The notes: a model not told the origin generated them from the letters alone. A stretch of 64,000 nucleotides of DNA from Chara braunii (GCA_003427395.1 BFEA01000372.1:10079-74078), one strand, 5' to 3'; shown: positions 8,658-18,826, counted from the first letter of the stretch. A program made the numbers and translations.

Positions 8658-10549
8658 ATGGAAAGTGTGGTTGAGCGCGGGGTCGCCCAATCACCTAAGG
8701 CCACTGCTATGGGGCGGACCGAGGAGGATACCGAATTGGGGGCAAGATTGAGCAAGTCAGCCAAAGGAGTGACCGAAGGGGTAAAAACTATGGGTAGGGC
8801 CTTAAGGAACCTGGAAGAACCCCTCAGAGAAAAAGCTACGGAACCGCGTGCGAGCTCAGATGAGCGTTTGCACCGAGAGATGGAACCGCGTGTGCCTGTG
8901 AGAGAAAGGGTGGCGGAAGCCACAAGGGGCTTCCCAGTCGAAACCCGATGGGCGGACCACGTGGACACAGAAGAAAGAATCTGCGAAGGGCAGGAGTGCC
9001 CTCGTGACAGGGCTGGATGCTGGGCACCGAGAAGAAGCGAGGAAGGTGGCCTAAGGAGGAGGGAACTTGGGGAAGGACGACCAATCGAAATTGGGGGAGG
9101 ACCGCGAAGATGGGCCGACAGGGAGACCGGTCCCGCGTGGGTGCAAGAAGAGGCGGTAGGAAGGAATATGGGAGGATCCGGAGATATCTGGAGAGGGGAT
9201 AGGGGCCAGGAGTCCATACATTGGGAACGCGAAGACCCGGGTTATAGAGGTCGCCGTGAGGAGGAACCATGGGGACCTCGGAGAGCTCGACCTCGGATGG
9301 AGGATTTGGACCCTTCTTGCTACAAACCCTACGATCCGACGATAGACGGGCCGGCGGAAGGTCCTTATTTTCGTCGTTATGACAACGACGAGTTCCCTAC
9401 TACGATGTGAACCTAGGACTAGAGTCACTCTACTTCAACGGAAGGGACGTGACCGGGTTCGTGGAGAAATGAGAGAGTTACGCCTATCGGAAGAAGTTTT
9501 CGGAGAAAGAGTGGATCGACCACTTCATACAACATTCGCACCCAGAGCTGGACGAGGCCATTAGGGCCGTGTACTCGTCTGATGGAAGATGGAAGACCTT
9601 CAAGCACAGCCTATTGAGGATCTTTGCGTGCGACGACATGATCCCCATGATAGAAGGGTTGGGTCGGGTGACGAGAGGCGAGCAAGAAAGCCTGGTGGCT
9701 TTTACTCGGAGGTTCAAACGGTTATCGCAGGCTTTGGTGGATAGAGGGATGCTTTCGGAAGTCGACAGGTGCGTAATGTTCATGTTGCACCTGCCTGAGG
9801 AGAAGAGGAGGGAGGTCCTCGAAAAGGCCCCTAGGGACTCCGTCAAATTTGAAAGAGTCGCCGAAGTGGTCTTCCCTGGAGGAGGGGTGGACGCACGGGA
9901 GTACATGAAGGAGAGTCTAGACATGGCACTCCGGAGTATGCGCTCCCAAAAGGGCGACGGTCCCCGCGAAAACGAAAGGCAGCCTCCTGGGCCTCCCGGC
10001 CATCGTTGGGGAGGAGGACCCTCGGGTTGACGGAACGAACCCGGCAACCAAGGGAACTGGAGGAACGATCGAGAGGCCGGAGGGAATCGGGCCTCGGAAT
10101 GGGTAAACTCCCGCTGGAAGGATGCAAGGGACGGAAGATGGGGAGACCCTCCTCAACCTAGGGCCGTGGGGGCTCAACCAGAGGTAAGTCAGGCTACAAC
10201 GCCACCGCCTCCCGCGACAACGGGAGCGCCCCCTCAAGTCACTCCTCGCTCTAACAACCCGCTGCCTTGAAGCGGGTGTGTCTATTGCAATGAGGAGGGT
10301 CACATCAAGCGAGAGTTCCCTTACCTTACGGAAGCCCTAAGGTTGGGGGTGGTAAAATTAAACGAGAATAAGTGGGTGGTTTGGGGGGACGATGGGGAGG
10401 CAGTCTCCTTCTATCCCTCAATGAAGGTGAATGTGGACAAGAGGATAGCCCTCCAGGGGGCAAGATTGGGAAAGAATTCCAAGGTTGGGAGCACCTCCAG
10501 GAGGCGTGACCATAACGGAGCCCCAGGTGTTGAGCATCAAGTTCGTTGA
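8658..10549 (+). pseudogene. gag: Element A gag (broken)
   Basis: ATG 8658 opens a 250-aa disordered Glu/Arg-rich N-terminal region to 9410. The capsid-like part lies in another frame (LYFNGRDVTGF, KKFSEKEWIDHFI, ESLVAFTRRFKRLSQ), so an indel occurred near 9395. In-frame TGA codons at 9470, 10028 and 10268 follow, the first where Trp is likely. A Pro/Gly-rich linker leads to a nucleocapsid knuckle at 10277-10318, CVYCNEEGHIKREF, where the final Cys of CX2CX4HX4C is Phe. Gag forms the particle and packages RNA; this copy could not. Confidence 0.7.
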
Positions 10550-10596
10550 GACCAAGCCCGAAGAGGAAGGGCCTTGCCCGAGGGTAAGGACCCAAG

Positions 10597-11463
10597 TTGG
10601 GGCCGGGCCATCTAAAGGCAAGGAAAGCGCGACGGAGGGTGGAGGGAGAAGGAGCGGCGACGGAGGGTGGAGGGAGAAGGAGCGACGACGACGACCAACC
10701 GATGGTCGACGCCAAAGGCACGGAAGAGAGGAAGAGGGAAGAACCTACGCCACCTAAATCACCTAGGAAAAAGGGAGCGAAAAAGTTTGAAATGAAATGC
10801 ACCTTGGACGAGATAGACACGGTAGCTCCCCTACGCAAGACCCTAATGCAGCCTATGCAATGCACCCTTCTGGAGTACTTAGCAGCCAGCAAGAGCGCTA
10901 GAGATGAACTCCTAAGCATCACAAGGAAAGTGAGAATCCCGCTCGCTGGAGGGCCCACGGTTCCTGGGGATGGGCTAGCCAAAGAAGAGGTGCAGTCCTC
11001 CCGGATCACTATGGAGGAACTGTCGGCGATTTTTTTCTCGGAAGAAGAGGCCAAAAGGTTATATGTATTAGGGAGCGGCCAGCTCCAAGCAGTGGTGAGT
11101 GGAAAGAAGATGAGGGCTCTGGTGGATAACGGGTCCGAATCCACGGTGTGTAGAGACTCCATTGCAAGGGAGTTAGGTTTGGAAGTGGATAGAGGGGTGT
11201 CCATGTTGATGGTAGTTGCGGATAACAAGCTGCAGCCGACAGAGGGGGTATGCCATAGCCCCATGATCGAGGTCGTCGGCGTAGAAGCCACGGTCCCAAT
11301 ATTCTCGGTAAAGGAGTGTTCCTCCGAGTTGATCCTCGAGAAAACCTGGCTGAGCGTGGTCCACGCTACCACGGTTGACCTTCCGGACGGTAGTCAAAAC
11401 TCTCTCAATCGAGAGTCCGGATGGAATCCGAGTGGTCCTGAAGACTGTGGACGCTCAAGATGA
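10597..11463 (+). CDS. pro: Element A aspartic protease region
   Basis: Open for 289 codons, with no ATG at the start shown (it belongs to the gag-pol polyprotein). The N-terminal part is Lys/Glu/Arg-rich and spans a 28-bp tandem duplication (10629-10684). The protease active site is ALVDNGSESTVC (about 11116-11151), a D.GS variant of the retroviral DSG/DTG motif, followed by the LGLEVDRG strand and SSELILEKTWL, the usual I.G..WL counterpart. The frame runs off near 11395; the continuation is in the +1 frame (11375-11689). It would process the polyprotein. Confidence 0.72.
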   Translation: MGPGHLKARKARRRVEGEGAATEGGGRRSDDDDQPMVDAKGTEERKREEPTPPKSPRKKGAKKFEMKCTLDEIDTVAPLRKTLMQPMQCTLLEYLAASKSARDELLSITRKVRIPLAGGPTVPGDGLAKEEVQSSRITMEELSAIFFSEEEAKRLYVLGSGQLQAVVSGKKMRALVDNGSESTVCRDSIARELGLEVDRGVSMLMVVADNKLQPTEGVCHSPMIEVVGVEATVPIFSVKECSSELILEKTWLSVVHATTVDLPDGSQNSLNRESGWNPSGPEDCGRSR

Positions 11464-11689
11464 GCGAAACCGGACCAACATTCCGAGACGGAAGGAAGCC
11501 CAATCAAGGGTATGCCAAGTCCGTCTAGAAGAATCACCCTTTGCTGACAAGGAACCCCCGGGGGACCGAATAGATGTCGAGGATGTCGGGGGCCGGGTTG
11601 TGATCAACAGGGTAGGATATGAGAAAGAGGACGAGGAAGAGGAGTTCGGTGGATACATAAGGCGGTCTTTTTTGGAGGAATCCCCCTAG
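11375..11689 (+). CDS. Protease-RT linker ORF
   Basis: Continues the polyprotein after the protease in the +1 frame (VVKTLSIESPDGIRVVLKTV onward), acidic with an EDEEEEFGG cluster. It ends at TAG 11687-11689, 13 nt after a T-run slippery sequence. The -1 frame leads directly into the RT ORF. No catalytic domain is recognised. The entry from the protease frame near 11390 is probably an indel. Confidence 0.5.
   Translation: MTFRTVVKTLSIESPDGIRVVLKTVDAQDERNRTNIPRRKEAQSRVCQVRLEESPFADKEPPGDRIDVEDVGGRVVINRVGYEKEDEEEEFGGYIRRSFLEESP
11668..11674 (+). promoter_or_regulatory. Candidate -1 ribosomal frameshift heptamer
   Basis: T TTT TTG is phased as X XXY YYZ relative to the upstream frame (tcT TTT TTG). 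Slipping back one base enters GGIPLAGGVKKHKTV and the RT ORF while avoiding TAG 11687. A downstream pseudoknot is not obvious by eye. A 1-nt indel in the T run is the alternative. Confidence 0.4.
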
Positions 11690-11715
11690 CCGGCGGAGTC
11701 AAGAAGCATAAAACC

Positions 11716-12530
11716 GTGGCGGAGAAAGTGAAACCCGCTGCGGTCAGCCGGGATAGAACGGGGGAAACTTCGATACCGGAGGAGGAAATCGCCGATATTA
11801 TCCGAAAAAGGAAGGAGAGCGAAGGACAAAGAATTACGGCAGACAAGTTGGCAAAAATGAATATAGGGGATGACGACCTTACAGACGAAGAGAAGGAGTA
11901 CGTAGCAATGACCCTAAGGGACTGCGATAAGGGCATAGCCTTCGATGACTCAGAGAGGGGGAGAATCGGCCCAAGGTACGCTAAGCCCGCCCGGATCCAT
12001 ACGATCCCTCACGTACCTTGGAAAGATAGGCCCTAGTGGAAGTATGCTCAAAAGGAGAAGGAAGAGATAGTGGCTTCATCAAAGAAAAGATAAGGACGTT
12101 CGTCGCAGAGCCTTGTGAAAGTGCCTACTCCAACAAATGGTTCTTTCTGAGAAAAGGAGGTAGCAACAAACTGAGGTGGATCCAGGATCTCCAAAGGACC
12201 AACGCGGTTACTATAAAGGACGTGGGGTCCATACCTGAGGCTGATCTACTTGCGGAAGGGTCGGCAGGTCGCTCGATCTATTCGATCTTCGATCTCTTCT
12301 CAGGCTATGATGAGATCCCCTTGGACTACCGAGATAGGCACATGACCGCAATGCACACACCTCTAGGGCTGGTCCAAATGATGGTGGTATCGATGGGGTG
12401 GACGAACGGCGTAGCAGTATTCCAAAGAGCCATGATCGCGGTCCTCAAAGAATTAATACCGGAAAAGGTGGAGGTCTTCCTTGATGACTTCCCGATAAAA
12501 GGGCCGGTCGACCGGGACGAGACGGAGGTC
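11716..12530 (+). pseudogene. pol: Element A reverse transcriptase (broken, 3' deleted)
   Basis: The N-terminal part runs to TAG 12034-12036 (HVPWKDRP*). The RT core continues after a -1 shift near 12073: FIKEKIRTFV, LRWIQDLQRTNAVTIKD, then motif A FDLFSGYDEIP, motif B-like MVVSMGWTNGVAVFQRAM and motif C VFLDDF (12477-12488; FLDD instead of the common YLDD). Right after DRDETEV the sequence jumps to an RNase H C-terminus, so thumb and connection are missing. The core matches Ty3/Gypsy RT; it cannot be functional. Confidence 0.75.
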
Positions 12531-12747
12531 GGCTGTCCTTCAAAAGGACTTCTCGTTAACCGACCCGACTATCGCTAGATGGATGATCCATATTAGACTC
12601 TACGATTATCGGGTCAAGAGGATCTCCGGGGCCAATAATCAGGTCGCCGACGGACTGTCCCGACTCCCGATCCGAGAGGAGGATTATCCGAGGTTGGAAG
12701 AAGCAAGCAGCGATGTCCAAGGAGGAGGTGATCCAAGTGACTGCTAA
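12529..12747 (+). pseudogene. RNase H C-terminal remnant
   Basis: The reading frame LQKDFSLTDPTIARWM, LYDYRVKRISGANNQVADGL, SRLPIREEDY ends at TAA 12745-12747. This is the end of a Ty3 RNase H (G..N.VADALSR signature). The catalytic Asp/Glu positions and the RT thumb, normally some 250 residues, are absent, so an internal deletion lies at about 12529. Confidence 0.72.
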
Positions 12748-14389
12748 CAAGGCGCAAGTGGGGGTGACCATCAGGGAGGAAGATAGGAACCCTGGGGCGT
12801 TCCTCGCTAACCTTTACGACGGGAAGTACCGCAACATAGGGCTATACCTAGCAGGCAGGGGGGAAGGCACCGAGGTGATTAAGAGGGAAGCGCTCGGGTA
12901 TTGCCTACGAGGGGGGCACCTCTTTAAGAGGCCTACCAAGTTTGCAATTCCCATGAGGGTGCTTTGCGATCCGGAGGAAAGGAAGGCAGTCATAGAAGAG
13001 TTGCACGACGGAGTCGTCGGAGGGCATAGGGGGGTAAAAGGGACTTTTGATAAGGTCCGCAGACTCTATTGGTGGGATGGGCAGTACGGAGAAGGAGAGA
13101 AGTATTGTTCGACCTGTGAGGTCTGCCAAAAGAGGGCGACAGTTCGCTACAAGGAACCCCTAGTTCCATCGCTCCCCACCGTGCCGGGCGAGAAGGTCCA
13201 CATTGACCTAATTACCATGCCAAAAGAGGTCGGAGGGCTTCGGTACATCATTAACCCCCGCGACGACCTCACAGGGTTTGTGGAAGCTAAGGCCATTAAG
13301 AAGAAGACGGCCGAGGAGGTGAGTGACTTTCTCTTAGAATACATCGCGAGATACAGGTGTGTTGGAAAGGTAGTCATGGAGAGAGGATCCGAGTTCTCAA
13401 GCCAAAAGGTCAAGGTGATATTAGAGAAGGCAGGGATTAAGGCGGCCTATACAACCGCCTATCACCCCCAAAGCAACGCCCCGGTCGAGAGAGGTCACCA
13501 AACGCTTGTAGATGCCCTAGCCAAGTGGTGCAAGGGTCGCGCGGAGCAATGGCCGAAATACTTGCGCTATGCAGTTTGGGCCGACAATATCACGGTCAAA
13601 TCAAGCACAGGGTATCCTCCTTATAAGCTTTGGTTTGGTAGGCACTGCCCTTTGCCCATCGAATTTCACGTCGACACTTGGACGAGTGTCTCATGGAAGA
13701 CCAACATGACGAGGACTGAACTATTGGAGGCTAGGATACGACAAATATCTGAAAACCTTGACGCAGGACTTGCTGAGGCGGGGGAGAACATCGAGAGGGA
13801 GAGAGTGAAGGGGAAAGAAAGGTGGGACAAAAATCTGCGGGTCCGGCAAAAGCCAATAGGGCCTAACGACCTCGTCCTGATGTACGACTCGTCGTTAGAG
13901 AAAACTTGGAGCAGGAAGCTAGCCAACAGATGGATGGGACCATACCGAGTCTTAAAGAGATTAGACGGAGGGGCGTACCTCCTTGTAGAATTGGATGGGA
14001 CTAGGTTACGGGACAGTGTCGCGGGGGCCCGCCTCAAGCTTTTTAGATGCCGAGAGAGCCTTAGAGATGAACCAAAAAGCGAGGGCAAGGAAGCGGTCGA
14101 CGCACGGGTGACCGTAACCCACGAGGAAGGAGAGACTTCGAAGCAAGGAGCCTCTTCGTGGGCACCTAAGAGGGGCTATAGGGTTCGGAAACTTCCCCTG
14201 CCTAAGACCCCTAGAAAGAAGAAACGGCCAAGGGAAGACGACAATGATACCGACCAACTAGGAAAACGCAGGATGAGAGAGCGAAGGAACTCTTCAAGGA
14301 AAGCCTTGAGGATCGAGCATGAGAGAGAAGAAAGGAAGAGAAAGAAAGAAAGGCGCGAGAGAAAGATGCGGAGACGGAAACGGATGTAG
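12713..14389 (+). CDS. int: Element A integrase, 558 aa, altered active site
   Basis: Uninterrupted from ATG 12713; it was probably once continuous with RNase H. The zinc domain has H(6)H (LHDGVVGGHRG) and CSTCEVC. Core: first Asp in HIDLIT (13205); the second catalytic Asp is Glu (VVMERGSEF, 13379-13381); the third acid is Glu in NAPVERGH (13487). GPY/F module: RWMGPYRVLKRLDGGAYLL. The C-terminus has no chromodomain but a long basic tail (KTPRKKKRPRE, EERKRKKERRERKMRRRKR) that could act as nuclear localisation or DNA-binding sequence. It would insert cDNA into the genome; the D-to-E change probably harms catalysis. Confidence 0.85.
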   Translation: MSKEEVIQVTANKAQVGVTIREEDRNPGAFLANLYDGKYRNIGLYLAGRGEGTEVIKREALGYCLRGGHLFKRPTKFAIPMRVLCDPEERKAVIEELHDGVVGGHRGVKGTFDKVRRLYWWDGQYGEGEKYCSTCEVCQKRATVRYKEPLVPSLPTVPGEKVHIDLITMPKEVGGLRYIINPRDDLTGFVEAKAIKKKTAEEVSDFLLEYIARYRCVGKVVMERGSEFSSQKVKVILEKAGIKAAYTTAYHPQSNAPVERGHQTLVDALAKWCKGRAEQWPKYLRYAVWADNITVKSSTGYPPYKLWFGRHCPLPIEFHVDTWTSVSWKTNMTRTELLEARIRQISENLDAGLAEAGENIERERVKGKERWDKNLRVRQKPIGPNDLVLMYDSSLEKTWSRKLANRWMGPYRVLKRLDGGAYLLVELDGTRLRDSVAGARLKLFRCRESLRDEPKSEGKEAVDARVTVTHEEGETSKQGASSWAPKRGYRVRKLPLPKTPRKKKRPREDDNDTDQLGKRRMRERRNSSRKALRIEHEREERKRKKERRERKMRRRKRM

Positions 14390-14601
14390 AGCCACTTGGG
14401 AGAAAGAGGGAGTGATGTACCTTAGCTAGAGAAAACATGTCTTGTAATACCAAAGAGGGTGAGATGCTGTAGCTAGAAGAAACATACTGTACCATAATTA
14501 AGAGAAATGGGTGTCGCGGTCCCAAAGAAACGGGTGTCGAAGTCACAATGCTGTACCATAGTTAAAAGAAAAATGTAACATAATTCCTCAAACGAGAGGC
14601 T
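14390..14601 (+). other. 3' untranslated region of element A
   Basis: AT-richer sequence with a degenerate repeat of a (g)atg(c)tgtaccat/agctagag.gaaaacat type between 14415 and 14570. No ORF is supported. Confidence 0.5.
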
Positions 14602-14612
14602 AAGAGGGGGGG
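14602..14612 (+). other. Polypurine tract before 3' LTR
   Basis: aagaggggggg is directly followed by TGCCATGATGACG, a typical plant LTR opening. Polypurine tracts prime plus-strand synthesis. The 5' LTR start lies outside the window, so this assignment rests on the motif alone; purine-rich runs nearer 17300 are an alternative. Confidence 0.55.
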
Positions 14613-17281
14613 TGCCATGATGACGCAATGAGGTCTCGGAACCAAAAAGGCAAAGGGATACGAGGGAAAAAAATGCTATCCATGGGTATGTATACGTAGA
14701 GGGATGACCACGGGGTATGGGAGAAAGCTTAAGAAAAAGGGGGAAACTCGCCGGGGACGGCGAGAATTGGGGTGTGGGCTGGTTTTCGGGCGGCCGCCTA
14801 GCGACCGAAGCTCCTTTTTTTGAAATTTGAAAATTCTTTGAATTTTCTTTTGCTGTTTTGTATGGGTTTGACGTGTGCATGCCCGTGGTTGTGAAATTTT
14901 ACAAGTGACGTGAGTTTTCTGGTCTGCGTACTAACCCTTCGATGGATAGGAGCGACGGCTCGAACCAAGGCCGCAAGCGGGCCCGGGCGGTTGCTGGAGA
15001 TCGGAGATTCGGTACCGGGGGAAAGGGATCAGGGACCGGTGCCGGCGAACAAGGGGTGGTCCGGGCTCCGGGATTTTGGCAGGGCGTATACAAACTAAGG
15101 AAGGCTGGCATGGGTTTGAGCTGAGCAAGACACCTGGACCAGTGAAGGAAGGGGGGGGGGTCGATACGGTGATGCGTAGCCGATGGCTGGCATGTAGAGG
15201 TCATGAGTACCGACGATCTGGGGAGGGGGGGGGAAGGAGCGTGTTTCTCTCCCATGCCGGAGCAAGGACGACTCATGGGAAAGGCCGACCCTGTATTAAG
15301 AAGGATTGCTTGGCCGAAGAAAGTCCTCGACGCCAAGCAATGAGGATGAAATTGAAGGACGGGACGACCAGGTGCGCGAGCGGGAAGAGAAAGGGCCAGA
15401 CATGAAAGATGGCCACGAGGAGAAAGATCAAGAAAGCCTGCGTGACGAAACGGTTGATAGAAAGCTCGCACGCGCGCTTCTGTCGATGATTGTCGAAGTT
15501 TAGAGGGCAAGGCGAGGATGGAGGGACCTGGCCGCACGGCGGGACATGTGCATTCGAGAAAAAGGCTGGCGATAGAATGGCTCGTGCAGGTGAATGGGAT
15601 CAAGAGAAGGCTATGCGTGGTGCGCAGGGATTGGCTGAACTGGGGGAAAGGAGGATCGAGAAGGGGAGGGGAAGCGACCGTGGAAGAAAGGTCTGGCGAA
15701 GAATTGATGGTAACAGAGCACGGCCCAAGGNGCGCGCGCAAGAAACTTAGCAGCACCGTACGATTGGCCAGCAGCTGGGGTGGAAACTGGATGGTTTTTA
15801 NGAAANGAGATGCGGCNATGCCATGTTTTGAACGCGAGACTCGGGGGGGGGNCGATCTGTCAGCACTAGACTAACGGTGGGAAGGTGAAGAGGACCTCTT
15901 TCGGAGACGTGTGAACGGGTTAGCTGGAGGACGACGCTTGAATGCCTTGGTGAACCGGCGAGGCGCGCGCGCCTCGGGCTTCTTGATAACTGTGTGAAAA
16001 GCGGTGACGCGAGAAGCAGCCAATGAGTCGGATAGGAGGGCCGCTAAAGCATCGAACGTTGGAAGCACGACTACCTGCGGACGGAAGGTTTGGGGTAAGT
16101 ACCTCTAAACAGGGGTTGTGGGAGGACGCGGGAAGCATGCGCAATCGAAGTCACAATGCTGGTCGAGATCGATCCCGCGAGTGGAGGAGGAAAGGATCCC
16201 TTCGGAGGAGAGACGAGAAGGCGGATGATGGGAGGAAGGGAAAGCAAAAGCGGGAGGAAGGACGAAAGTGGGAGTGGGAAGGAGAATGGTTGAAAATTTT
16301 GACCTTTTGGCGCCTTGCGAACCAGAAGTCGAGCCACGAAAAGGGGCGGATGATGCGAAAGAGAGATCGGAGCAAGTGTAAAAGGGGGGAGAGAAAGCGA
16401 AAAGGGGGAGCGCACGAGAGTTCGTGCCCGCTTGCGCGTTCGTTGGAGGTCATTAGCGCAGACGAGATCTGAGCAAGGGAGGAAGCGCACGGGACGCGCG
16501 AGAGAGGCGCGCACGGGTAGAGGCGTCGGGGACGCACTAGCGCCTGAGCGTGCTCGACCCTACGGGCTGCGGACCATAGAGGGAGGAGAGACGAGAGAGA
16601 GAGAGGGAGGCCGAGAGAGACGAATCAAAGAGAGTGAGAGAGGTAGGGAAGGAGGGAGAGACCACCGACGACGTCCCTACGGGGCTCGCGCGGTTGAAGG
16701 AGACAGGGAGAGAGAGGAGGGGGGAAGTGCACGAGTCCGGCTCGCAAGTGTGATCTCGCACGAGGCAGGCACGCACGGGGTACCAGGAACGCACGCCGGG
16801 ACGCTCGGTCGACCTGCGGGCCAAGCGAAAACTAGCTTCAGAGCTCGTCAGCTGGCGAACATTCAGGAGTAGGACGTAGAGGAATCGCACGCGTGAGGAC
16901 AGGAGAGAACGGGCGCTCGGTGTGGGCAACGGCTTCGTCGGAGCTCGGACTATATATGACGACACTTCTACCCGACAGGGAGGGAGTTGCGGGAAGAAGA
17001 GGGCGATAGAGGGAGGAGAGACGAGAAGGTCGCACCCGGAGAGAGACGACGTGACCAGAGAAAGAATGAACCAGTATGAGCGGCGCTCGAGAACGGGAGG
17101 GAGATCACGTAGCCCGAGCTCGAGGGCGCCGGTATAGCGATGTGCTAGCTCAGCGCTCGACTACGAGCTAGAAAGTACGTGGAGCGTATGCGCCAGCACG
17201 ACCGGTGCTTGACAACGGGAGGAAGAGCGTGTAACCAGGGAGCGTGTGGGCCAGCATGGAGTAAGTGCCCAACCGCACTGA

Positions 17282-17442
17282 GCCCGCCGCTCTGTCGAGA
17301 GAGAGCGAGAGAGAGAGGGAGAGAGAAAGAAAAGAGAGAGAGAGAGAAAGACCGGGAGGGAGAGAAAGAGGGAAAGAAGGAGAGAAAAACGAGCTGAGAG
17401 AGAGAGAGAGAGAAAGAGAACGGTAAGAGCGAAGGAGAGAGA
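17282..17442. repeat. Purine-rich (GA)n tract in 3' LTR
   Basis: An almost pure A/G strand of about 160 bases with interrupted GA runs, corresponding at its right end to the (AG)n at 1-79. It could mimic a polypurine tract and therefore competes with 14602-14612 as the LTR boundary. Confidence 0.8.
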
Positions 17443-17464
17443 GCTGGGTCGGCCGAAGTTCGCA

Positions 17465-18061
17465 AATAATGTGCTCCTTTCGAACTCAAATACTCGGTCC
17501 ATCTTCCGGTTGGAGTTCGCAAATATTGTGCTCAAGTACCTGGTCCTTTCTTTCGGGTGAAGTTCGCGAGTATTTGTTTAAATAACCTGGTCTGATTTTC
17601 GTTCTCTTTTAATCGAAGCGCTGTCCATCCCGGAATCTGTCCTTTCGAAGCGCAGTCTGCCCCGAAATATGTTCTTTTTGAACTCTAAATACTCGGTCCA
17701 TCTTTCGCTTGGAGTTCGTAAATATTGTGCTCAAGTACCTGGTCCTTTCTCTCGGTCGAAGTTCGCGAGTATTGTTCTGAATAACCTGGTCTGATTTTCG
17801 TTCGCTCTTAATCGAAGCGCTGTCCGTCCCGGAATCTGTTCCTTTCGAAGCGCAGTCTGTCCCGAAATATGTTCTTTTCAAACTCAAATACTTGGTCCAT
17901 CTTTCGGTTGGAGTTTGCAAATATTGGGCTCAAGTACCTGGTCCTTTCTTTTGGTTGAAGTTCGCAGGTATTGTTCTAAATAACCTGGTCTGATTTTCGT
18001 TTGAAGCGCAGTCCGTCCCGGAATCTGTTCCTTCAGAAGTTTGCTCTTTTGCGAAGCGCAG
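17465..18061. repeat. 199-bp tandem repeat, three copies, in 3' LTR
   Basis: Second occurrence of the LTR subrepeat array, with the marker ctc(t)aaata at about 17485, 17683 and 17883. Copy order and sequence match the 5' LTR array copy for copy. Confidence 0.88.
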
Positions 18062-18826
18062 TCTGTCCCGAGAAGTGCTCCTTTCGAGGTCAAGTGCCTG
18101 GTCCGTCTTTCAGTTGAAGTTCTTTCTGCGTTCTTTTCGGGGTCAAGTGCCCGGAATTTTGTTGGGGCGAAGTTCGCTCCCCTTTGGAGCTTCCCGGTCC
18201 GCTCCCAGCACTTGGTCAGTTTGTCTCCGGAGGAATTTAGCAAGGGGTTTTCGCTGCAGTAGTCTCGCCATTTCCAAACTGAGTACTAGAGCTATTCCTC
18301 CTTCGCTGCAAAAGTTTCCCCGAGACAGTTTGTTCAGTAAGAGTTAGCTGGAGGCTTTTCGCTGTGTACGTCTTTCCGCTTCGATAGTTCACTGCCGGGC
18401 CTGCGTTCCTGCCAACGGTTCGCGGCAAACGCCCCTTATTCTAAACTGCGGGCCAGGTCTGTTTCCCCGTCGAATATAGGTTGCAGACTTTCCCTGTTCC
18501 GAACGAAATCCCCGGCCTCGTCTTCAGCTGAGGTTCGCTTCGGGGGTTTCCGATCTCCGAGCCGGATACCAGGCCTAATCCTCAGTAGAGGCTCGTTACA
18601 GTCACAAGCGGTTAAATGCTCGGTTGGGGGCCGTTGAGGGGTGGTCGGGTCAAAGACCCCCAAGGGGTCCGATGCAGCTTCGGGTGAGTGACTAGTGAAA
18701 GGAGAGGCCAGGGGCAAAGTCCCACGGGGAGATGAGGACTGCGCCGCAGAGGAGCCTGAAGAGAGAAGGGGGGGCACTGGGTCGGCTGGGACTGGTAGCC
18801 TGTGGAGGAGGACCCCAGGCCGACAA

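Larger units (their letters stand above)
1..18826 (+). mobile_element. Element A: giant Ty3/Gypsy LTR retrotransposon with accessory gene block
   Basis: A direct repeat of about 1.4-1.5 kb (81-1522 against 17415-18826) flanks a plus-strand interior holding a tRNA primer site, accessory ORFs, gag, protease, RT, RNase H remnant and integrase in Ty3/Gypsy order. The window opens inside the 5' LTR, so the left end and the target site duplication cannot be seen. If the 3' LTR starts after the polypurine tract at 14602-14612, the whole element is about 21.5 kb. Frameshifts and stops in most ORFs make this copy non-autonomous. The gene-rich stretch between primer site and gag recalls the extra upstream ORF of Ogre/Athila-type plant elements, but its proteins are not recognised. 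Element identity is firm; the outer limits are less so. Confidence 0.88.
14613..18826 (+). repeat. 3' LTR of element A (about 4.2 kb if the start is right)
   Basis: The right 1.4 kb matches the 5' LTR; the part left of about 17395 has its counterpart outside the window. It ends at ccgacaa (18826), after which sequence diverges from the primer site. The interior (14640-17300) has no credible gene: frames are purine-rich and overlap on both strands, with five N bases at 15731-15852. Two GAGCGC/ctcgac-type degenerate repeats occur around 16550 and 17150. A 4.2-kb LTR is long but known for Ogre/Athila-like elements. Confidence 0.6.

Noticed and set aside
11700-13000. Reassignment of TAG as a sense codon in this genome
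   Set aside because: TAG is the terminal stop of several otherwise intact frames (for example 50869 and 4347), and other stops and frameshifts are also common in the same elements, so decay is simpler.
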